Shown piece by piece: positions 25,901-37,900 of a stretch of DNA of 64,000 bases (positions within the stretch are counted from its first letter, which is position 1; each line of letters opens with the position of its first letter). This stretch comes from Paragonimus westermani (lineage: Eukaryota; Platyhelminthes; Trematoda; Plagiorchiida; Troglotrematidae): NCBI GenBank assembly GCA_008508345.1, contig QNGE01003058.1:23091-87090 (forward strand). The letters are read 5' to 3'. The notes below the pieces were generated by a model. That model was not told the origin of the DNA. It ran no database searches and worked only from the letters and a program-made list of their open reading frames with translations. Made by a program: the position numbers and the translations under genes.

Positions 25901-28900
25901 GATAGCCGTCGTAGGTTTCTGATAACACCTCATCAAAACTGTATGACAACGTCACCTCTGTCGATGTCTTACTTGCGAGTAAGTCGAAAACAGCTATTTC
26001 AGCGACTCATGAATACGCACTGTTAGAAGACTGAAGGCTGAATGGCCTTTATGGTGGCCCAACAGCAGCTGGCCACGTAACCGTTAGTCGTTTTGTGAAT
26101 CAAGCATTTGGTGGTGTGTATCCGACTTGTGTGACTGTACTGTCCATGATCGAAGTATAAGTCAACGAATTGAACCAGTGGTGAGCATGCCATCGAATAA
26201 TACAGACTAAAAGTAACACCTATTGAGTCCAACAGTAATAATCTAGTTCGTCAACTGATGGGATACAATTCGATTTGGATAGATGGGGATCGGGTTAACA
26301 TGAACGTTGGAAAGGGGAGGTGGGTTTTTGTCGAAGCACTATGGTAAACACACGCTTGTTATGTAGAGGCAACTTCAGTCCGTACTGACTGGACTGGCCG
26401 ACCGTTATAGTCTGAAGCTGGGACTTTTAGTTCAAGTTGACAAGGCACACTAATGAATCAGTAGGTCAATGCGGTAACTCAATCGTCGCATATCACGAGA
26501 GCAAGCTAACTTCTTAGGCGGATACGCAGAATCATCAGCTACAAATCAGTCTTCCTGACATACCTTGAACAGCACAATTACAAGTGCAGCCCACATAAGC
26601 ACAATCATATGACAATCAGTTCGCTCTCGGACGATTGACAACGCAATCTGCCAACTACAGTATCAACCAAATGTTTGAGTCACAAAACAACTAACGGTTA
26701 CGTAGCTAGCAGTTGTTGGACCATCATGTCGGTCTGTACGTGCCACAGTAATCCTCGTGGCAGTATAATTTTGTCTTAGGTATTTCTTCACAGGTTTTTC
26801 GATAGTTCGGTTTCCATGAATGCCATTTAGCCCGCAGTTTCCTGACAGCGTGTATTAATGAGTCAGGAGAATGGTGGCTGTCGTCTTTTCCACAAAGACA
26901 TTGGAAAAGATGAGGTTGTCTTATAAGCCAGTCGTAAGGGTTTAGTTAGACAAAATGACAAAATACTTTTTTGATTCGCATGGTTACAACTAAAAAGGCA
27001 GATACCAGAAATAAACTAACATATCATAGAACATTCGGATATGCTTCCTGGCTCGAGAGAACGCTTCGATGGCAGGCCGTGATTGCACCGTAAGTTAGAC
27101 GGTGAGTTTGACGAGGATAAATGTGTCCTTGATGGTTTTCTACTGATACGGGTTGACCGGTTTGATTCGCCGCTACCTGGTGAATCGGCGGATCGCTTAA
27201 TCAACACTTCCTCATCCATCTGCATCGGTTCGTGTCCGTTTGCCATAGGTTCCAAATCCATTGGTTGAGTTCGCGTTGTTTTCGCAAGTGACTTCCCGAT
27301 TGTCGTTTCCGCCTGTTCTCGTACGCACTGCTGCAGCAAAGCGGCTTCCACAACAGCCATGCCATTTCTGACCTGAAAAACATATGCATAACGATAGAAG
27401 ATGTAAAGACAGGACACAAAATATCTATCAGTTAGTCACAAAGAACAAACTATCAGATTTCTAATTAATGTTTATAACAGTGAATATCCAGGATACTGAG
27501 TTTCGCTGCCGACAGAAAAAAACGTTCACTTCTCCACTACACAAAATACGTTCGAGTGGAGCAAAATAATTTTGGCTAGAAATCCACCATTCCACTGAAC
27601 ATCACTCTTCAGCCTTCGCCGTCTATTTTTTCATCTGTAAGTGGATCCAGGAACAACGAAGTGAAATGGTAGCAACTAGTCTCAAGCAATCAGACCAGCT
27701 CGTGGACCCAGAGCTGGATCAATAGGAGAGCCTAAGATACTAAACGTTATCGCACAGAAACACGGTTGCAGATAAGCCACGTCTGCGTTTTATTAGAAGT
27801 GTACAGGAGAAAGCCGAATTGTGTGCTTCATCCCCAAAAAACAACAAAATAGGTTATGGATTCAAATCAAACCTAACACATAGAAAGTGATTCCAAAGTC
27901 ACCATTCCGATACAGTTAGCCGTTACGGGGACAAAAACCAGGGTAGAGTTCGGATCAATCTTTGCGCGTTTATGCAACATTAACGTCATCCATCCCACCG
28001 TATATGAAGAATGTATTCATGACATTTCGCAAAGCCGTCCGGTGGCTAAGTAATTTGTTTATTCAGAGTCTGACTTGTTGGCGTTTCGATTCGTTCGAAT
28101 TCTATCATATCTTCCGTACAGATTCCTTTTGCTCTACTGGTCAAACAACGCCCAAAGCCCCGTTTGAGACTAATCGATACATAGTTGTGGAAGTGTAGAT
28201 ATGCGTCCATTAACCTCAAACGAGGTCTTCTACGCTGCTTGGCTAACATAGCAAAAAGAATCTGTACCGAAGATACGATAGAATTGGAGCTAAGAACTTT
28301 ACAGGATATTCTTTCAAGTAATGCTTATCCTGGAAAATTTACCAGGAACATACAAGAGAGACCTGTGCAAGCTCCGATAAACATAGTTCAAAAAAGATGC
28401 AGTAGCCGAACTGAAAACGCACCAACTATCTGACGCGATCGGTATTATCTACTATGGTGCAAGTCCTGTCGTAACGCTCCACTCAAAACGACCCATGCCA
28501 CTTGATCTGAAAGATTATAGACCTAATAATGCCGCCTCATTTTTGATATAGTCATTTGACTGTTCCTGTGGTTTAGCATATAGTTGTCGTACCACCAGGC
28601 GGTTATCGGAAAGAATTAGTGAACACTGTCCGACGTGACTTCACTTCATCCATTCTGGCCCACCTGGTTGACTGTGGCCGAGACACAGACACAGAGAGGG
28701 CATATCGCACCGTCTACCATGTCCAGGCCACCGCGTCACGAAAGATGAAGTGGCACGTTCTGTCTACAGCCGAGGTGGTAGCAATCCGATTACGTCATCC
28801 GGATTTGTGTGTTTAATAATAGTTCGTTCACATATTGGGATTACCATGGTCAAACAAGTACACTGAATCCACGCGATAGTTTGATTCCGTCTCCCCCTTA

Positions 28901-31900
28901 AAACACTCCAATTACCACTGACTTCCCAAAATCCACCTCGATCGTGGGCATAACTGCAACGAATTCGTGTTTGTTTTACCCAATCGCATTGTCCTCGTAC
29001 TGCTTTTGACTAATGACTTCCATCACCGTTATTCGATCCGACATATAGTTGTATCAGCCTACGATGAGAACTTATTGAAGACAGTTCTATCGGCTAATGA
29101 AAAATTGTTTTATATCTACGGGGATTTTCAACTAGTTAGAAAGTAATAACGGCTTCAGGTCCGGATCTTCCTTCGCTAACAACTTTGAAGGAAGATGATG
29201 AGAGGTTATTCGCTGCACCGACAACACTTCTCCGTTCTACACAGAAAACTAAGGAGGTGCCTCATAATTGCTGCCTATCAGCAGTCTTGTTTTCAAAAAG
29301 GGTAACCATGGTAACCATGGAAATGTTAGTCTCATCCCTGTCGCATCGAAGGTGTTTATAACCTAACGGTGTAGTCGCCTCTGAAACAGAGAGAATCAGA
29401 AAGGAAGAGAAACAGGAGAGTTTTTAACATAGTTGTGTGTGTTGATCATAGTTACACCTTCCGACAGACACTGAAGCATCGGTACTCCCTTTTTTTGCCG
29501 ACGGTCGTGGTAAATTTGGATCTAAATGCTGCCTTTGATTTAGCTGTCTCATACGCAGAGGAGGCCCAGTGTGTCAGTTAAGTGAACTATTTGCACAGCC
29601 AGTCCGAGTACAGTGTACGCGTACATGAGCAACCATCGTGAGCGTTCCTCACTTCAAGTGACGTTCGACTGAACTATACCCTAGAAAGATACCCGAGAGC
29701 CTCGAATTAGCTCTTCTATCAGGTAGAAATCCGGATGACTTTGCGAGTGCGAAATACACAACCATACTTTTTTTTTAGAGAACATACAGGTCCTACTAAA
29801 CCACTGGTCGGGTCACATAGTCCATACGTCGACAGAGTGCCTGGCGTACCGGGCATTTTTAGTGCGACAAACTGACGGTTGGAAGAAACAAGATGTGGTC
29901 ACGAGCAATGAAAGCTTTGACTGCTCCGATAAGTACGGTTGATAGGTGCCGACTACTCGGTTGCGGAGTTCTTGATTATCTGTAGCGCTTGCTAGAAACG
30001 CTCCCAAACATGATAGTATGTCACAGTCAGCGAGAGGCATGCGTTCACGAAGTTAGTGCATCATACTATTTTATGCACGTGTGTCCTCACTTTGTTCTTT
30101 CGGCTTCCTTTCTCTTTACTACGTTCTCCATACTGCGCTATGCATTTGAATATACCACTCTGTTGCTTCGTGATCCAAAGTGGCAGTGGGAAGAGCATAA
30201 AGCTAGAAATGATGACGATGGTTGCTAACTCTAAACACCTTTAGGACTAGAGTGTAAAATATGGCAAATATGATTGGTTAAGCGCAGGTGAAAATTATAG
30301 CTGGGAGTTCAAAACGACTGCGGGAATTCTGTTACATTTCCTATAATCGTTTTTATTAGCCACTATTATGTGCACTTTAAATTGGATAGTTTCTTTTAAC
30401 TGCAAAAAAACACAGACACCCTAAGCAGAGTGAAACTAGCAAGAAAAAGGATTTTTCTCTCTTGCCCTTTCAGCATTGTCAGGTATTTCATTTCTGTTGT
30501 TGATGATGTTGCTGCCGATTATTTTTGTTGCATACGTTTGAATTGGCATTAGTCTCGTGTGGAGTGGTAACGCCACTCATGAGCAGATCGGGAAAATGAA
30601 TGCCATGGTGAAAAAAAGAGACAACGAAGATCACGCACCGGGAAAGGTCTGTTACTCTCGTAGATCACGTGACCATCAAGCACGTGTGTTAATATGCGAT
30701 GATCATCCGGGCCGTGGTGCAACAATGGCGGGGGCACACTGGGTGTGTATCGACGGTCCGTACGAGATACGGGAAGCAGCCCGGTAGCTATCAAGACAGG
30801 AGAGACCTGATTTTCGTCTGTTTCCCCCGTTACCGTTGATGAGCACGTAACGCCTAAACGTTGCATGGATGTATTCAGCTCTCCATGGTCGTGGATTCCG
30901 TTAGGTAGTTTAACCAATGGCGTTCGGATGCAGTTGGTGGGTGACGTAGTAACAATCGGAGAGGTATTGCGCTGACTTGCAGGCGGACTGGACGAGGATT
31001 GGGGGCTTGAACATGTAGAACCAGTTGAGGAGGGCATGGGGGAAGTAGTGGAAGAGGAGGATTCTCCGACAGTAGATTTGAAAGTGTTTGGAACTGGGGT
31101 GTCACATCGCTGTGCGGACGGGGATCGCATGTTGTGTTGATCTGTTGAGTTCAAAGTAGCAGCCAAGTGCCTGAAGGAACGAAAAGAACACACAAAGGAA
31201 TACGTAACGTACGCGATAGCGTAACCGATTTGAATAATACAAACCGCTAAGTAAAACTAACAGCGACATCGGAGTTCATGCTTTAAAATCGGCTCAGACC
31301 GGAATTCAACAGTTCGGACGATGGCAACTATAGACTAGCAAACAATGTTCATCTTATGAGTGCAAAAAAAGATTGATCAATGGAGAAAGGATCGACAAAT
31401 CCACCTTCACAGGCACACTACACGAACCACTGATCGACTACACGAAATAAGATCAGATACAAAACCGACGAAATGGAATTGGAACTAAAAGAAACTAGCG
31501 ACGAAGAAATCAATCCAACACATGTACACACAACTCTCCGAGAAATTGAAGAACTGCAAAGTTCGTCACATGTTACATGTACGCGTTTAAATAGACTAGG
31601 TCGCGGTCCTGTTAAGCGTGTGTGCAGATACTGGACATCAACATCATCAATGACAACGCATCGGTAATTGATATTAAGGTCCAACCGGTGGCTTTTTGGC
31701 ACATACATCAGGCTACTAACCTACGGTAGTGGAATCACTATTGGTTACTGTTACTGCCGTTGATTGGGTATGAACAATCTAAATGTACAATCCAGATGTC
31801 ACCTAGTATATCACATGACAACAGATTGCGGGGAAAGATTCAGAATGTTTTTATAAATGCCAGACGAGACGGTGGGATCGCTAAATACCGTAGCAACCCA

Positions 31901-34900
31901 GGCTAGGGTAGACAAGATGAGAGTGAAATGGATCCATAGTTTGGAGCTGGTCTTAAGAGAATTTGCTGAGCAGAAGACACAGACCCGACCGCAAACAGGA
32001 ACCAAATGGGCAAATGCACTTACAACAGCTGCGCCAACTATGCCAGGTTCAGCCCGAATCAATGTGATAGCCAGAGAATCAAATGAGGTGTGCAAAGCCC
32101 ACGGAGAACGCAGCGAAGGTGCATCCACTCGATACGTGGACTACTCCAATATAGTGTAACCCCTAAGGTACGGCAGGAATTAACTTTCGATGGGTTTAGC
32201 TTTCACGTGGCTTTGGCCAGCAAAAATACTGTTTTCAGATGGTGCGCCAGTGTCACGTATCTAAAAGTAAGCAGCGGACTATGGGGTCCAGAAAGTGGAC
32301 AGGAAAGACGATGCTACTGGGACTAATTATCGGTTCAGAGGTCTTTTAGATAAATGGATTGAGAAGAACACTATGTTGCAAACTAGCTATAAAACACGAC
32401 GTTTCAACCGCCTCGATTGGTTTCTCTCAGGAGTGTTGTAATCAGACGTGAAACCGTCCGCTGTAATGCAGCAACCTTCAGGTGGTGGACAAAAAGAAAT
32501 AGACGATAGAGTCAATCGCATTCTTCATGGCCAGTGTGAAGTAATGGTACGCGCGTGAATAACAAAGACGGTACCCAAATGAACTTGTGTAATATCCATG
32601 CCTCCTTGATGGAATGTGGATAACGCGGTAATTAATCGGCTTGTACTTGAGTAAGTCCCAGTTTCGGCAATGGTAATCAGGGCAGGAAAAATGTATAGCT
32701 TGCGTTGGTTGAACAAAACACCGTCTTTACTGCTTCCGTAACTGTTTGAGATGAACGCTGAAGGTTAGAGGGAGTCGTGGACCACGGGATCGAAATCAAG
32801 CGACTATTTACGGGGCAAATCGGAAACGCATCCCACGACTGTGATGTATCGCGATTGGCAGAGTGTCGGTATTCGTGGTGGTCGTAATAGGGACATCCTG
32901 AAGACTGTCCTGATTTTGAAACAGTTCATTTTCTTCATAAATTTGAACAAAACCGTTAGAACACGAAAACTGGTAGATGCAGGCATTCCGTACAGAGTAA
33001 TCAGTACCAGGTCGAGAGCTTAATGGACCAATTATCAGGTCATAAGCCAACTACTGCTGACAACCTAAACTAGCTTAAGACCAAAGTCACTGATACAGCC
33101 AATGGGTTTACCATAACTCCGATCAATGGCCGGTGTGCTATACCTGCAATCACTAAGACAATCACTAAGTCAAAGAATGTAGTAATACTCAGGCCAGACA
33201 AAGCTCCGAGGCTGTCATTTTAGACAGGGACGCATATGTACAGAAGATGTTGTCAATACTAAAGGACCGAACGAAGTTTCAGCAAATAGACACCGTAGAC
33301 AACGTCAATGAAATAGAAGGTCGTATAGCACGACATCTCGAACTCCTCTTACAACTGCGCTTAATCGATGACAGGACTTACAAAGCTCTTAAACCATGTG
33401 GGTCGTCGACACCTCAGCTCAACGGCCTCCCTAAAACACACAAATCTGGGATGCCTCTTAGGCCTATCCTGGCGATGACTAATTCTTCACACCATAAACT
33501 GGCGCGCTTGTTAGTCGCGATCTTAACTCCACTGAAACAAAAGGTTCAAGCACACTTTACCAAAGATTCTTTTGAATTGATCAGTCACTTGGACAATATC
33601 AATCTTGTCAATGAGTTGATATGTTCCATAGACGTTCAGTCACTGTTCACAAATGTCCCGCTACACGAGACAATTGATTACAGTTGTGAGCTCGTTGAGA
33701 TGAGCCATAGTGAGTCTGTCATACTACAAACGCTACGTCGATGACACACTAGTATTCAGTCGGTCCAAACAGGCAACCTGTTAGTAACGTGTGAATTTGA
33801 GACCGACAACTGTTTGCCGTTTCTGGACATACCCATTAGTCGCCCGGAAGATGGCTATTTCGAAAGAGCTATCTACAGGAAATCCACGTGGTCCGGATAA
33901 TACCTGAACTTTAGTAGTTTCAAACCGGCCCATCACAAACGCGCACTAGTGAATACAGTGTTCACACGCGCGAGACGAATCTGCACACAGGACAGTCATG
34001 TGGAGGAACTAGAGTTGATCTTGTCCGTCTACGATCGAATGGCTATCCAAAAAGTCTCATAGAATGACAGTAAACCGAAACCGCCAACGAAACAGGTAGT
34101 CACTGTGGGAAAGAAGGTTTACATAGAATTGCCTTTTAAAGGTGATTACAATATGCATCCAACAACAATGTCTAACGAATCTGATTAAACGGACATTCAG
34201 TGCAGCCGAACTTCGCGTATTAGATCAAACCCAGAAACTACTTGTTCCTCCAAAGGAGATCAGCCCGTCGGTGTCACCTCACATTGTATTTACCAATTTC
34301 CATGTAACTGCAAAGAAAGTTACATAGTCAGAACAGAGAGGTGTTTGATCTGCAGAGAGAAGGAACATTTGCCCAAACGGGTGTAGAACTCCGTATTACC
34401 GAAGAACGGCAGTGTTGTTGAAACACTCAAGCAACCAGTGACCACAGTCGCAAGATTCGTCCTGACCACTGGTCACACCAGTGCATTCAGAATCTTATTA
34501 CGTCATCTCAGTCTGGCGGTTTGCTGAGGCTGTCAATCAATCGACTGAAGGCGGGACTCTGTGTGTTCAGAACCAATTGTTCGTGAGCTTGACAATGTCC
34601 TGGACTTAGTGGTCTTTCCTAAACCACCGATCAACTATTCATCCCACCCACTCCCTACCTGCACAATATGAGAAAGTCGTTTCATGTTATTGTAAATTTG
34701 GTACTGGAGAGTCAATATGAAATGCTTGCATCTACCAGTTTACGTGTTCCAACAGTTTTGTCCTGATTTCGCTACTTTCTACCGTATAGTTACAACATTT
34801 TAATAACTTACCACTTCATGTACCAGTATCGGAAATAGCAGCGTCCCGATCCACAGTAACTACGAGTAGGCTTCATCACAGAAGAATGCGTGTGTTTCAC

Positions 34901-37900
34901 ATAGAAGCCAGAATAAAACGGTGTGAACATTAAATCGTAATACAAAGAAGCAACCAAAACCAATAAAAAACGAGACATGTGGAACGCACTCGACAGATTG
35001 GTCAACACCGTTATGCATCTCGGTCACCACCCGATCGGAATTGGAGCCCAGGGTAGGACTAGGGGTTTCAGAGATGCAAACTGTTGTTTTCGACTCTTCG
35101 GATGTTTCCGTAGTGGTGAGCACTACGCCTAAGGGTGGACTAGAAGAGGTCGAAGGAAGCTTGTTGGGGGCCAATAGCTGTCCGTCGAAAGTCGAACAGA
35201 TCGGCTCGGAAACTACAGGAGATAAATCCGGGTGGGTATGTTCTGTGAGTAACTGAAAAAACAAAGAGGAGGAACGGGGTCTGTAGATTGAGTGCATGCT
35301 AGCTCGCTGAGCAACTTTCCGTTGATCGGTACAAAGAGATTTTACGACCACACGTCTAAGCGCAGTGTAGGGGGGTCGAACACTGTACAGACACTCATAA
35401 CCGCAAATTTTAGGGTCGCAGGTTAGGTTTGTTCTAGGAAACATAGCGTCGAAAAGGAAACGGACCACGTGAGAGCATTTGTACCACTAGTGTCGATCGT
35501 CAAATGCTCGACGAAGACATAAATTTCCGTTTTTCACCGGTTGGATATTTGGAAACACGTTTGATAATGATATACCTCGTTTAGATGAAACATCCGCTAG
35601 CTAGGGGAATGAAGTAGATGGCCTTATGGGATGAACAGGTCGTTACTGAACCTTCCGTGTAAGGTGCAGCTCCGTAAGTTTGTGCTGAAACAGCACTCGA
35701 CGTACTGCCAAATGTAACGGAAATTCGATAGGAGCCAGCAAAAATCGAGAGAAAATTATAGCAAGTAGTTGAAGATCACAACCTCCTATAAAATTAGATT
35801 TCTATTTCATTGAATTGTGTGAGATTTTCCATTCTGTCGTTAGGGATGAGGCATATAACAAACCCTTGACAAGAACCCATCCGCCAAAACAGACATTTTA
35901 CGGAGGTATTTTGTACGTTAACCTCGCCAACAGTTTATGGAAGTCGCGTTCCACAAGCAAGACGAAACTACATCAATTCGTTCCTATGAAACATACTACA
36001 CCAACAACAAAAGACGTTGGCAGGCGTTAAGTGCACAGAGAAACCGGTTGCCTGCTCAGACTTATTGCCCTCCTAGTATGGGAGCGCTGATGGAACGATA
36101 TTTACTGGCCGGTACCAACGGTCGGAACGTTAGGAGGAACAGACTGAGGTTGGTACTCGGTGGTCCTGTGAACGAGAGTACTCTGATGTGTCCATAAAGT
36201 GGGCGGGCAGTGCATACTACGATGAGTGAAAAAACAAAATGTCGAGCTCCTTCGCTTTGATTACAATGGAGAATTATTTTAACGAGACGCATAGTACTAC
36301 ACCAAACCTTCACCTGAGATGAGTCATCGGATTTGAAAGAGACGACATTGTTGGGTACAGCTGCTTGTGATGAAAAGCGGACGGGACTGGAACAAGTCGA
36401 GGATACAGGAGGGCTGACTTTCCCTATTTGTGACACACCGACTGCCGGGACCAGACGGCTAGGAGTACTTTCAATCCCAACTGCTACGGTCGCAACCGGT
36501 TTCGGTTTGACGAGCACGCGTGAACGCCGCCGCCGAAGTGCGGGTAAGACAATGGTTGAATTCGGCGCCCGGATTCCGATATTTCCAGTGACAGTCGGTG
36601 TGGCTCTTGGCAGTACGCCTGGCTGAAACAATAATGGAGCAACATGCTTGAATGATAAACACACAGAGGTTCTGAAACTGGGTTACCAAATTTCGTTCGG
36701 TAACAGAGTTGGCCCGATATAAGAAATCGGCAGCACATCTAGGTAATTTACTGCGCGGGCTATGTGTTGTTGTGAGGCACCGTATGACAGCAGCCCGTAA
36801 GCTCAGAAAAAAACAATATATGACAGAACTATTTCAAGCAGGCTAATAACAAAACGCGTCCCGCAAGCAATACTACCATATGTTTTAGCCACGTTACAAG
36901 TAGCCTTCGTTCAGCGCTACAACCGAAATGAGGTTAACAAAGGAGTATAGGGTGGATGAGAATTAAAATACTTTACCAGTAATTTGGAAAACCATACAAT
37001 TATGCATTTCTCGTTGATGTAATGAACTTTGCGAATTGTATCGTTGTGTTCAAAGCGCGTTTGTTCTATCCTGTATGGTTTTTCAACCTCATTCGCACAC
37101 ACGTTTCAGAATGGTGAAGAATGAAACTCACGTCCGAAAAAGAATGCCAATATGGTAGAGATAGGTCACAGGACAAGAGCAGTAGTCCCAGGATAGCGCG
37201 CGCAAACATTCATCTAAAGCAGGACTGCGTGAGTGGATGGAGTAAACAGCAGAGTACACAGGAAAGAGGGAAGGGCAGGTGAACACAAAACGCACACACG
37301 GGCACGGTATGAAAACGACTGGTTAAAGTGAATGTCGTTAGGGACAGACGGTGGCGTGAGTAGTGGGTGAGTGAGGAGGAATTCAAAACGTCACAAGTTG
37401 ATTAGAATGAGCTTATGAACGCGACTCACAAATCGGCGTGAAAACGGAGAAATCGGAATGATCTGCATATAACGGAAAAGAAATGCGGAGTTGACAAAAA
37501 GTGAAAAGGGTACCACAAAATACTGCCTTTTCCGACAAACATGTGTGCATCAGAAAGAGGCACCAACCAGCTGACTACAACTTTCGATTAGGTCGATTTC
37601 AGAAGAGAATCGCCCTTATTTCGCGGAAGCACCGCGTGTAAAACAAAGGGGTTCAACGAGACATGCTAGAAAAAAAATGAATACTCTGGCAGTATGACGA
37701 TTTCACAGCACCGGTCAAGGTGGCTCTCAAATGCTACAGGTATGTCGGTCCAAAGTATATCACACAGCGCATTTGTTTGTGCTCGCAAAATACACTACGA
37801 TACTCCTGCCTGAGAAGAAAATAACACCAGCAGTGGCCTTTATCAATTTCTCCAGGATACAATCTAAAACAATTTGGATGTTGCTGATTATAGACAGAAA

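Larger units (their letters stand above)
17914..27020 (-). other. PHC intron 10 (9.1 kb, the largest)
   Basis: It splits Cys1270 of the FCS-like finger. It holds a SINE-like repeat (18.84-19.31 kb), RTE 3' fragments in both orientations (20.4 and 20.88-21.31 kb) and a second SINE-like copy (25.1 kb). About 21.4-25.0 and 25.3-27.0 kb contain nothing I recognise; a B-box-like ggttcgaatcc near 25765 stands alone. Confidence 0.8.
27373..30638 (-). other. PHC intron 9 (3.3 kb) with nested retroelement remains
   Basis: It contains inverted Penelope fragments (28.05-28.33), the PLE endonuclease region (28.44-29.14) and an RTE fragment (29.16-29.80). 27.37-28.04 and 29.80-30.60 hold nothing I recognise. 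Confidence 0.8.

Noticed and set aside
29299..29320. Direct repeat of taaccatgg
   Set aside because: A single 9-10 base duplication inside the RTE remnant, most likely slippage.
31811..32159. Overlapping 100-codon frames on both strands in intron 8
   Set aside because: No recognised motif and no splice-phase fit to the PHC model; could be an unknown repeat.
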